Under the pieces are notes generated by a model. It searched no databases. It was not told where the DNA came from and worked only from the letters and a program-made list of their open reading frames with translations. From Micrococcales bacterium (GTDB lineage Bacteria; Actinomycetota; Actinomycetes; S36-B12), in NCBI GenBank assembly GCA_002694095.1, contig NZLD01000018.1, positions 25,822 to 31,752 on the forward strand: 5,931 nucleotides of DNA, given 5' to 3'. Positions 1 through 5,558 of this stretch are shown piece after piece (positions within the stretch are counted from its first letter, which is position 1; every line of letters begins with the position of its first letter). The position numbers were made by a program, and so were the translations under genes.

Positions 1-972
1 CGCCGGGAATTCAACTTGATGTGGCTTCCGACAACCGCCGAGCGCATCATCGGCGATCTGCTCACCGATGCATCGATCCTTGATGAAGCCGCGACAGGCA
101 TCCTCACGGCCGACGAACGAACAGCACTTGTGCGCTCACAGGACGCTCCCTGGACAACCGATGATCTTCCGCTACTGGACGAAGCAGCAGACGCATTGGG
201 GCCATGGGAACCGCCTTCGGCTGCACCTCCTGATGTTCCGGACTACCGAGAGTTGCAGGCCTCCGACGCCTACCAGATTCGACCATCACACTCCAGCGGC
301 AATGCAGGGTCCTTGGCCGAGCGAGCCATTGACGACCGGGAATGGATCTACGGGCACGTGATCGTCGATGAAGCGCAAGAGTTGAGCGCAATGGCCTGGC
401 GCGCTATCCGCCGGCGAGCGTCCCGCCGATCGATGACCGTGGTGGGCGATCTCCAACAGTCGTCTCACCCTGCCGGTCCTCGCACCTGGGAGGAGGCACT
501 CCCCTGGGCTCGCAGCAAGACGGCGCTGCACACGCTCACGGTGACCTACCGAATCACCCGTCAGATCGCGGATGTGGCCACGCGTCTGCTGCTGGAAGCC
601 GGGGGCGATCCACCCGTATTGACCCCTATCCGCGACGGATCGGACGTGGTTGAGGCATCTCTGCCACTCTCCGAGTTGCCGCAATACGCGCAATCAGTGG
701 CGTCCGAGGACGGACGCAGCGCCGTGATCGCACCCGACGCGCTGCTGCCCCATCTGCGCGAGCTGCTGCCCGAGCCGCGCTTCGGTTTCGGCAGCGCAGC
801 GCTCGATGCCCCCATCGCCGTGCTCTCGGCCCAACAGGCCAAGGGACTCGAGTTCGATTGCGTCATCGTGGTGGACCCCGATGCCCTGAGCTCTCAACAC
901 CCACGCGGGGCAGACATCTACGTAGCGGCCACCCGGGCTACGAAGGACCTTCACATCCTTCACGTGCGGTGA
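1..972 (+). CDS. HelD/HelR-type RNA polymerase-associated ATPase, UvrD-like superfamily 1 (partial, N-terminus missing)
   Basis: The reading frame is open from base 1 and ends at TGA 970-972, so only about the last 323 residues are present. The P-loop (motif I) must lie to the left of the window. Superfamily 1 helicase motifs are clear: motif II VIVDEAQ (358-378), motif III VVGDLQQ (439-459), motif IV around TYR (544-552), motif V with QQAKGLEFD (832-858), and motif VI YVAATRAT (919-942). The poorly conserved stretch before motif II fits the inserted region of actinobacterial HelD/HelR proteins. Family knowledge: these are not processive DNA helicases but ATPases that pry stalled RNA polymerase off nucleic acid; HelR homologues can also displace rifampicin. 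HelD versus HelR cannot be settled without the N-terminal coiled-coil arm. A generic UvrD/PcrA enzyme is less likely because motif V runs straight into a short motif VI and C-terminus. The gene is convergent with rmuC, and the TTG/ATG codons at 16-21 are internal, not the start. Confidence 0.82.
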   Translation, partial: RREFNLMWLPTTAERIIGDLLTDASILDEAATGILTADERTALVRSQDAPWTTDDLPLLDEAADALGPWEPPSAAPPDVPDYRELQASDAYQIRPSHSSGNAGSLAERAIDDREWIYGHVIVDEAQELSAMAWRAIRRRASRRSMTVVGDLQQSSHPAGPRTWEEALPWARSKTALHTLTVTYRITRQIADVATRLLLEAGGDPPVLTPIRDGSDVVEASLPLSELPQYAQSVASEDGRSAVIAPDALLPHLRELLPEPRFGFGSAALDAPIAVLSAQQAKGLEFDCVIVVDPDALSSQHPRGADIYVAATRATKDLHILHVR

Positions 973-1030
973 TGGGCGCACCGCGATAGAAGAACCGGCG
1001 TCGCACAACGCCACCTGGAGCGTCGAGCAT

Positions 1031-2215
1031 CTACTCCGACGACCTCGACTCTCGCAGAGTCTCCGTCACATCGGACGGTAGTTCCAAGTCCGTCGAGGAC
1101 GCGACGCCGAGTTCCTTCATTCTGCGGGCCTGCACCATCACCCTGCTGTCCATCGAACCGATGAACTCGTTGTAGCCCTTCACCGCGCTCATCAAGCCTT
1201 TGCGCAAGGTCCCGAGGTGATCGACGGCTTTCTCGAGCCTGGTCAACATTTCCGCACCCGCGGCCCGGATCTCCTCGGCGTTGTCCGCCATCAACTTGCG
1301 TTGGTAGCCGAATTGAATTGTTCGCAACATCCCGAGAATGGTCGTTGGCGTCGCCAGGACGACGTTTCGGGTAAAGACCTCCTCCAGCAGCAAGCCGTTG
1401 GTTTCCAGAGCACTCGAGAGCAACGACTCCAGCGGAAGAAACATGACAACAAAGTCTGGGCTGATGTTGGATTCCCAGTAACGCTTGGACGAAAGTTCCT
1501 TGGCTCGCGCCAGGACGTCCTCCGCGTGTTTGTGCAGGTGCGCGTTCACTTCGGTTTCGTTGTCGGCCTTGATTGCCCGCCAATAGGCGTCGAAGGGAAA
1601 CTTCGCGTCAATGAGAATCTCGCCGCCTCCCGGCAGATCGACAACAACGTCCGGGCGGGCACCGCCGGCCTCGGTCATACGAGAGTCCTGACGTCGGAAG
1701 TGAACTCCCTCGACAAGGCCCGAATGCTCGAGCAGTTGCTCGAGTTGCATCTCCCCCCACTGACCACGGGACTGGCCTGAGCTCATTGCGGCGACGAGTT
1801 GCTTGGTTGCTGACTCCAATGACGTGTAATTGCGCTGAACGCCGTCGATCTGCGTGCGCAACTCCGCGGCCGATTTCGCTCGTTCGACCTCGGCCTGCTG
1901 GGTTGTACGTCGAAGTCCTTCGAGTGCCTCGCGCACCGGCTCCAGGCGGTCCTCCAGTGATTTCGCCGAGGACTTCTCCCCCTGCAACGAGGCACGATCG
2001 GTCTCCAACACCCGAATGTGCCCTTGCGCCTCAATGAGTTCGGCATTCAAGCGGGCAACCTCGGACTCGGACTCGGCACGAATGGCCTCGGATTGGAGCG
2101 CGAAATCCTTACGACCCATCCGCCGGGAGGCGATCCAGCCCACGACCATGCCGGCGACAAGCCCCAGAAGAACGCCTACCGCCACCACAACACCCAGGCC
2201 TATGTCTGTCACCAT
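1031..2215 (-). CDS. rmuC: RmuC family DNA recombination-limiting protein
   Basis: This 394-residue protein has the full RmuC layout. Residues 4-30 form one hydrophobic membrane anchor, followed by the basic stretch RRMGRK. Residues about 38-140 are a charged, heptad-like coiled coil. The conserved catalytic-type core spans about 148-365 and contains GQWGE (151-155), RPDVVVDLPGG (187-197), LIDAKFPF (201-208), FLPLESL (259-265) and LATPTTILGMLRTI (287-300). Family knowledge: RmuC proteins are predicted to carry a PD-(D/E)xK nuclease-like fold and limit inversions at short inverted repeats in E. coli; D203 and K205 are likely active-site residues. The length is typical for actinobacteria and the frame is intact. 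The ATG at 2215 is supported by GGAAGGGG two bases upstream and by starting just before the membrane anchor. It is the last gene of the minus-strand series, 48 bases after a secreted-protein gene, and faces the HelD-like gene tail to tail. Confidence 0.93.
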   Translation of the reverse strand: MVTDIGLGVVVAVGVLLGLVAGMVVGWIASRRMGRKDFALQSEAIRAESESEVARLNAELIEAQGHIRVLETDRASLQGEKSSAKSLEDRLEPVREALEGLRRTTQQAEVERAKSAAELRTQIDGVQRNYTSLESATKQLVAAMSSGQSRGQWGEMQLEQLLEHSGLVEGVHFRRQDSRMTEAGGARPDVVVDLPGGGEILIDAKFPFDAYWRAIKADNETEVNAHLHKHAEDVLARAKELSSKRYWESNISPDFVVMFLPLESLLSSALETNGLLLEEVFTRNVVLATPTTILGMLRTIQFGYQRKLMADNAEEIRAAGAEMLTRLEKAVDHLGTLRKGLMSAVKGYNEFIGSMDSRVMVQARRMKELGVASSTDLELPSDVTETLRESRSSE

Positions 2216-2217
2216 CG

Positions 2218-2225
2218 CCCCTTCC
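2218..2225 (-). promoter_or_regulatory. Ribosome binding site for rmuC
   Basis: Read on the minus strand this is GGAAGGGG, ending two bases before the ATG of rmuC. Its GGAAGG part is strongly purine-rich and lies about four bases from the start. It supports the ATG at 2215 rather than the following GTG codon. Confidence 0.5.
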
Positions 2226-2263
2226 GCATCGGTGTCGTCAGGTTAGCGAGACCGACTGACATT

Positions 2264-2881
2264 TCACTTGGTGACGGGCACCAATCCGGACGCGACCCGG
2301 ACCAATTGGGCATACGTCAACCCTTGGCTATCGATGCGGATATCGGAAGCCAGCGGCTCTCCAGAACTCATCGTGCGAGCGAGCAATTCCACACTCCCCC
2401 CGAAGCGCACCACGTCTCGGCGATCACAACGGCGTCGATCGCTGTTCGATGGGTCTTGACCCCGACAGTCCGCGAAGACCCGTGCCCGAACAACCCGCTT
2501 GCTCCCCGGGGCTCCTATCCGCACCGCGACCGTTTCCACCAGACCCTGCTCCGCACGGTCGACAGGTCGCGCCGCCCACCGATCGGCGGCGCCCTTCTGG
2601 GCGATGGTGAAGCTTGGCATCCTCCTGCCGTAGGTGGCGCCAGCGAAGGTCGCTCGATTAGACGACTTGCCATACGCGATCACGTCGATCAGTCCGCGGC
2701 GTGGCAAGCCTGCGGTGAATGTCGGACGCCACACCGCCACATCGCTTCCCAGGACAGTGGCAGCTCGTTGATACGTCGGTGCACCAGCGACGACATCCGC
2801 AGCGAGGGCGGGTGAGACGCCCACAGCAACCAGGAGCAGCACACACGCCGCGGACAACTTCCGCAAACAGCGACGCGCCAT
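2264..2881 (-). CDS. Secreted protein of unknown function with signal peptide
   Basis: I do not recognise this family. From the ATG at 2881 it encodes 205 residues. It opens with a classical Sec signal peptide: basic n-region MARRCLRK, a hydrophobic stretch rich in Leu, Val and Ala, and an ALA motif before AD, giving likely cleavage after about residue 27. The mature part is rich in Arg, Val and short beta-type segments and has two Cys (about residues 139 and 152) that could form a disulfide. There is no lipobox, transmembrane segment or wall anchor at the C-terminus. A longer form starting at GTG 2917 adds 12 residues. I prefer the ATG because it gives a textbook signal peptide, although neither start has a convincing ribosome binding site. 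The gene lies 82 bases or more downstream of another secreted-protein gene and 48 bases before rmuC. Its role is probably extracytoplasmic; beyond that nothing can be claimed. Confidence 0.72.
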   Translation of the reverse strand: MARRCLRKLSAACVLLLVAVGVSPALAADVVAGAPTYQRAATVLGSDVAVWRPTFTAGLPRRGLIDVIAYGKSSNRATFAGATYGRRMPSFTIAQKGAADRWAARPVDRAEQGLVETVAVRIGAPGSKRVVRARVFADCRGQDPSNSDRRRCDRRDVVRFGGSVELLARTMSSGEPLASDIRIDSQGLTYAQLVRVASGLVPVTK

Positions 2882-2920
2882 GGTCAGCGGCGCCTGCGAG
2901 CCCGGAGAGAACACCACTGC

Positions 2921-2926
2921 ACTGTA
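2921..2926 (-). promoter_or_regulatory. Possible -10 promoter element upstream of the secreted-protein gene
   Basis: On the minus strand this reads TACAGT, matching the TANNNT -10 pattern of actinobacterial housekeeping promoters. Transcription would start near 2914, giving a leader of about 33 bases to the ATG at 2881. No good -35 box is visible at the expected spacing (CGGTAG at 2944-2949). The element lies in the only sizeable gap of the minus-strand series. It is a weak call, because such hexamers occur by chance. Confidence 0.22.
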
Positions 2927-2955
2927 CGTGCCGTCACATGCCGCTACCGCATCCG

Positions 2956-2997
2956 TCCTATCGCGCTCGTCCTATCGCGTTCGTCCTATCGCGCTCG
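2956..2997. repeat. Three tandem copies of a 14-bp repeat between two secreted-protein genes
   Basis: The plus-strand unit is TCCTATCGCGCTCG, at 2956-2969, 2970-2983 (one change, C to T at the eleventh base) and 2984-2997. Flanking 14-mers at 2942-2955 and 2998-3011 resemble the unit at 8 and 9 of 14 positions, so the array may once have had five copies. The right degenerate copy covers the last codons and TAA stop of the upstream gene. The array lies upstream of a possible -10 element for the next gene. It could be an operator array, a leftover of replication slippage, or an RNA element. No dyad symmetry is obvious within the unit. Confidence 0.85.
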
Positions 2998-2999
2998 CC

Positions 3000-3746
3000 T
3001 TACCGCACCCGGGCCGTTCGCGACGCCCGTGAGCACCACGAGCATCGGGTAAGGGTCGCCTTCACTCGCGTTCCAGGGGCGATCGACTGTGGGACCACCT
3101 GGTCGAAGCGCCCGTCGGTGACGGATGCGTAGTACGGAGCGCCCCAGCGCCTGTTCTTGGCGAACCGAATTTCCACCACCCCGGTGGCCGCCGACCTATC
3201 GCTCAAATCGCCCGCCATCGCGCGACCACGAACGCGCGTTCCCTCGCGGACGGAGACGGCTGTCACGCGGCTGATCTGGGACGACGCCGGACGCACCCAA
3301 AACGTCAAGGGGTCCAATTCGACGCTGTCCTCGCCTGCCGTCCCGATCGCGCGAACAACAGTCGAGAGGCGATACTCCCCGGTGCCATCGGCGGGGCAGA
3401 CGAATATCTCGTCCAACAGCTGCCCCGAGACAGCGTCTCCCGGCAGCACCAGAAAAGTGCCTTCGTTACGAACACTCTCGCTGCCGACTTTGGTCACTGT
3501 TGTCTCTCCCAAGATAGACGTGTCATCCGCGCGGCCGTACGTCACCAGCAGCGGAATGAAAAGACACTCGGCGTCGGCGAACTGCCAATCGTTGTCCAGC
3601 GTCACCGACACCTGCACCGACGCAGTGGATCCAGCGGGGCTTTGGACGATGTCCGCGTGGGCGGGAACACCGAACAAGGCGCACACACACGCAGCGACAC
3701 ACGCCACGGCCGCAGTCGCTGTGCGATGACGGCGCGTTCTATTCAC
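3000..3746 (-). CDS. Secreted protein with probable Ig-like C-terminal domain, unknown function
   Basis: This encodes 248 residues. The N-terminus has a strongly basic stretch (RTRRHR), a hydrophobic core and a PAHA motif, giving likely Sec signal cleavage after residue 31. Residues 32-150 are beta-rich with Cys61 and Cys117, which could pair outside the cell. Residues about 160-235 follow the pattern V-x-G ... GVVEIRFAK ... W ... TDGRFDQVVP ... GTRVKATLTR, which resembles the Ig-like/beta-sandwich domains of bacterial surface proteins; this is inference from strand pattern, not a recognised family. The last 14 residues are Arg-rich with a CSWC motif and do not look like the end of a beta domain. 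The GTG start at 3746 overlaps the preceding RDD gene by 8 bases, so translation is probably coupled; no clear ribosome binding site is seen. There is no membrane anchor or lipobox after the signal, so the product is probably released or held by partners. Confidence 0.78.
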   Translation of the reverse strand: MNRTRRHRTATAAVACVAACVCALFGVPAHADIVQSPAGSTASVQVSVTLDNDWQFADAECLFIPLLVTYGRADDTSILGETTVTKVGSESVRNEGTFLVLPGDAVSGQLLDEIFVCPADGTGEYRLSTVVRAIGTAGEDSVELDPLTFWVRPASSQISRVTAVSVREGTRVRGRAMAGDLSDRSAATGVVEIRFAKNRRWGAPYYASVTDGRFDQVVPQSIAPGTRVKATLTRCSWCSRASRTARVR

Positions 3747-4350
3747 CGGCGTCCGGCGGTGATGTAGTCGGAGCGGATACTGGCGTGGGTGATGACTCAG
3801 GCGCCGACTCAGGCGACGACGCCGATGATGAAGACGACCAGTCGTGAATCACGCTGGTGCGGAGCATGACATCTTGGACGGACCTATTGCGTGGACTGAT
3901 GATCGCCCACACCAAACCAGGAGGGAAGACAACACAGAATCCAGACCGCAGCATCGCCAGCTTCCACCCGAAACGACGGCCTTGACGCCCAACCACCCGC
4001 AACCCCATCAGGTACTGACCCAAGCTGCGGCCGTTCGTCGCCCACATCCATGTCCAGTACAACCACATGAGGAGGTATCCGGCGAGTAGGAAGTAGCCCG
4101 AGGGTGGAGTGACTTCTACCGTGAGATCGGGATCGATGATGGGGTTGAAAATGAGAAGGAATAACCACAGCCCTATCCACAAGAGCACCACGATGACGCC
4201 GACGAAAACGACGTCCAAGACAGCGGCGATCGCCCTGATGACAAACCCGGCACGATCGCCCTGATAGCGACGTCCGGCAGCAGGGACGGTTTCCAGGACG
4301 ACCGGTCCCTGCGCATCGTGATGATCGCGGTATTGCCGAAAAGACGTCAT
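3739..4350 (-). CDS. RDD family integral membrane protein
   Basis: This encodes 203 residues. After a polar N-terminus of about 35 residues comes the RDD domain: GFVIRAIAAVLD with the signature Arg39 and first Asp46 in a hydrophobic segment (about 36-68), a second membrane segment (about 85-104), the conserved NGRSLGQYLMGLRVVG stretch (106-121), a third hydrophobic segment (about 135-152), and NRSVQDVM carrying the second signature Asp160. Family knowledge: RDD proteins are multi-pass membrane proteins of mostly unknown role; a few have been linked to ion transport. Residues 171-203 form a Ser/Pro-rich, probably disordered tail, which is unusual next to a compact RDD core. The ATG at 4350 overlaps the stop of the upstream repeat-protein gene as ATGA, and its own stop overlaps the next gene, so all three are probably translated together. 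A GAAGAG sequence eight bases before the ATG is a modest ribosome binding site. Confidence 0.9.
   Translation of the reverse strand: MTSFRQYRDHHDAQGPVVLETVPAAGRRYQGDRAGFVIRAIAAVLDVVFVGVIVVLLWIGLWLFLLIFNPIIDPDLTVEVTPPSGYFLLAGYLLMWLYWTWMWATNGRSLGQYLMGLRVVGRQGRRFGWKLAMLRSGFCVVFPPGLVWAIISPRNRSVQDVMLRTSVIHDWSSSSSASSPESAPESSPTPVSAPTTSPPDAGE
3794..3817. repeat. Two 12-bp tandem repeats in the RDD protein tail
   Basis: GACTCAGGCGCC at 3794-3805 is followed by GACTCAGGCGAC at 3806-3817, one mismatch. In the minus-strand reading frame they encode repeated (A/S)PES units in the disordered Ser/Pro tail. Being a multiple of three, copy-number changes would keep the frame. Confidence 0.7.
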
Positions 4351-5006
4351 CGCCCAGGCTCTTCGGTTGTTTCTTCTTGCGGATTGGACTCGGGCTCGGA
4401 CCCGGAGTCGGAGTCGGAGTCGCCGCCGGAGACCGTGAGTTTGCGTTCGCGTTTACGCAGCCGTCGCAGCAACACGGTGTCCACCATCGTCGAGATGATC
4501 TCGTCTGCCCGGATAGCCGAAACACGGGTCGTGGTGAAGGCGTCGAGGGCGACGCCGCCGGTGCTCTCGCGGATGATCTGCGGAAGGTCGATCTCCTCGA
4601 TGATGTAGTCCGCAATCTGCAGCATCGGAATCCGATCGATCACGGCGTCAAGGTCGGTCTTTCCGACGATCTCGTCGACATCCACTCGGTCGATCACGAT
4701 TTGCGTTATGTCGATCTCGTCTAAAGCACGGAGAATGATCGACTGCAGATCCACCTGCCGCACGACAATGTCGGTGAGATCGATCCTTGAGATGATGGCG
4801 TCGGCGATGGCGGGAACGGTTTTGTCGAGAACCGATCCGACGACGGAACGCATGGTTGCTTCGGTCAAGGCAACGGCGGTTTGGGTGCTATAGACCACGA
4901 GGCCGAAGGTGCTTGCCGCCAAATCACGAGCAAGCGATAGTGAGTCGCCCTCGGGCTCGTAGGGTCGAGAAACAACGACCACTTCGCGATCAGACATAGC
5001 CACCAT
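4347..5006 (-). CDS. Repeat protein of xD(L/I/V)xxI units with IIRESTG motif and acidic tail, RDD-associated
   Basis: This encodes 219 residues. Residues about 22-66 contain an amphipathic or hydrophobic region (STFGLVVYSTQTAVAL). Residues 75-147 are seven degenerate units of 9-13 residues beginning IDLTDIVVRQ, VDLQSIILR, IDITQIVIDR, VDVDEIVGK, TDLDAVIDR, IPMLQIADY and IDLPQIIRE. The last runs into STGG, then ADEIISTMVDTVLLRR (168-182) and a basic RLRKRERK patch. Residues 195-219 are a Ser/Asp/Glu-rich acidic tail. From memory, similar 'IDLPxIIREST' repeat proteins accompany or are fused to RDD proteins in actinobacteria; I know no established function. There is no signal peptide, so it is probably cytoplasmic or on the inner membrane face, perhaps a scaffold for the RDD protein. 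The stop overlaps the RDD start as ATGA. It begins 12 bases after the MaoC-like stop. The start could be ATG 5006 or the in-frame ATG at 4997; GGAG at the MaoC stop is too far from either to decide. Confidence 0.78.
   Translation of the reverse strand: MVAMSDREVVVVSRPYEPEGDSLSLARDLAASTFGLVVYSTQTAVALTEATMRSVVGSVLDKTVPAIADAIISRIDLTDIVVRQVDLQSIILRALDEIDITQIVIDRVDVDEIVGKTDLDAVIDRIPMLQIADYIIEEIDLPQIIRESTGGVALDAFTTTRVSAIRADEIISTMVDTVLLRRLRKRERKLTVSGGDSDSDSGSEPESNPQEETTEEPGR
4404..4421. repeat. Three 6-bp tandem repeats encoding the Asp-Ser tail
   Basis: GGAGTC occurs three times in a row on the plus strand. In the minus-strand frame it gives the alternating Asp-Ser run in the acidic C-terminal tail of the repeat protein. 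The unit is a multiple of three, so expansion or contraction would only change tail length. Confidence 0.7.
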
Positions 5007-5018
5007 GATCCAGGCTCG

Positions 5019-5546
5019 TTACTCCGTCAATGGGCCGTTCGTAGCTTTCGGAAAGTAGTCTTGTCCGATGCCACTGGCCCGCTTAGGCACCATGACGGAG
5101 CGGAACCACGAAACAACTTCGTCTCCGTCCTGATTCAAACCCCGAGTCTTCATGCGGATGATGCCCATCTCGGGTCGCGACGACGACTCCCGCGCTTCCA
5201 AGCACAGACTCTCGGCGTAGATCGTGTCCCCGATAAACACGGGATGGGTCAGCTTGATGTCGGTCCAACCCAGGTTGGCTACGGCGTTTTGACTCATGTC
5301 GATCACCGACAGGCCGAGAACCAGGGCCACGGTAAGCCCCGAGTTCACGATGATCCGCCCTTCGGTGATGGGGTTGCTCTGGGCGAGATCGGCGTTGAAG
5401 TGGTTCTGATTCGTGTTGCAGGTCAGCAGTGTGAACCACGTGGAGTCCGCTTCGGAGATCGTCCGACCGAAGGGGTGCTGGTACGTGGTGCCGACCTCGA
5501 AGTCTTCGAAGAAGCGGCCGAGTTGGGCGGGAACGACGTTGCTCAT
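5019..5546 (-). CDS. MaoC-like hot-dog fold dehydratase/hydratase
   Basis: This encodes 175 residues, the usual size for a single-domain MaoC-like protein. Recognisable parts are FEDFEVG near the N-terminus (13-19), the signature region TWFTLLTCNTNQNHFN (36-51), the dimer-type glycine and strand region around GRIIVNSGLTVALVLGLS (63-80), and HPVFIGDTIYAES (101-113), matching the family's 'V..GDTL..E' strand. Family knowledge: MaoC domains add or remove water from enoyl-CoA thioesters, using an Asp and His in a (G)DxNPxH motif. Here His49 is kept, but the Asp position is Asn44 and the Pro is Gln47. NTNPxH-type variants occur in the mesaconyl-CoA-hydratase-like branch, so activity is possible; substrate unknown. 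The ATG at 5546 has a GGGGCG sequence just upstream. It lies 12 bases from the DUF3040 gene and 12 bases from the repeat-protein gene, which suggests one operon, although its metabolic role does not obviously match the membrane genes. Confidence 0.87.
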   Translation of the reverse strand: MSNVVPAQLGRFFEDFEVGTTYQHPFGRTISEADSTWFTLLTCNTNQNHFNADLAQSNPITEGRIIVNSGLTVALVLGLSVIDMSQNAVANLGWTDIKLTHPVFIGDTIYAESLCLEARESSSRPEMGIIRMKTRGLNQDGDEVVSWFRSVMVPKRASGIGQDYFPKATNGPLTE

Positions 5547-5558
5547 CGCCCCATCATG

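Noticed and set aside
997..1012. GGCGT / ACGCC inverted repeat in the convergent gap (973-1030) as a terminator
   Set aside because: The stem has only five base pairs and no T-run follows on either strand. Convergent genes may well terminate here, but the sequence does not show it.
1217..1780. Plus-strand open frame of 187 codons
   Set aside because: It lies entirely antisense to rmuC, whose family motifs are intact. It is a by-product of high G+C content and its translation looks like no known protein.
2237..2260. Imperfect hairpin (GTCA/TGAC with inner GGT/ACC) between the secreted-protein gene and rmuC
   Set aside because: The stem is short and bulged, with no T-run. It cannot be called a terminator or attenuator.
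2018..2815. Plus-strand open frame of 265 codons running across the rmuC start and the next gene
   Set aside because: It spans two minus-strand genes and their gap. The product is rich in His, Pro and Arg with no domain pattern, while the opposite strand has an RmuC N-terminus and a clean signal peptide.
2956..2997. The 14-bp repeat array as a CRISPR
   Set aside because: Units are directly adjacent with no spacers and are far too short. No cas genes are present.
3157..3729. Plus-strand open frame of 190 codons
   Set aside because: Antisense to the secreted protein at 3000-3746, which has a convincing signal peptide and coupled start. The product is Ser/Thr/Arg-rich low complexity.
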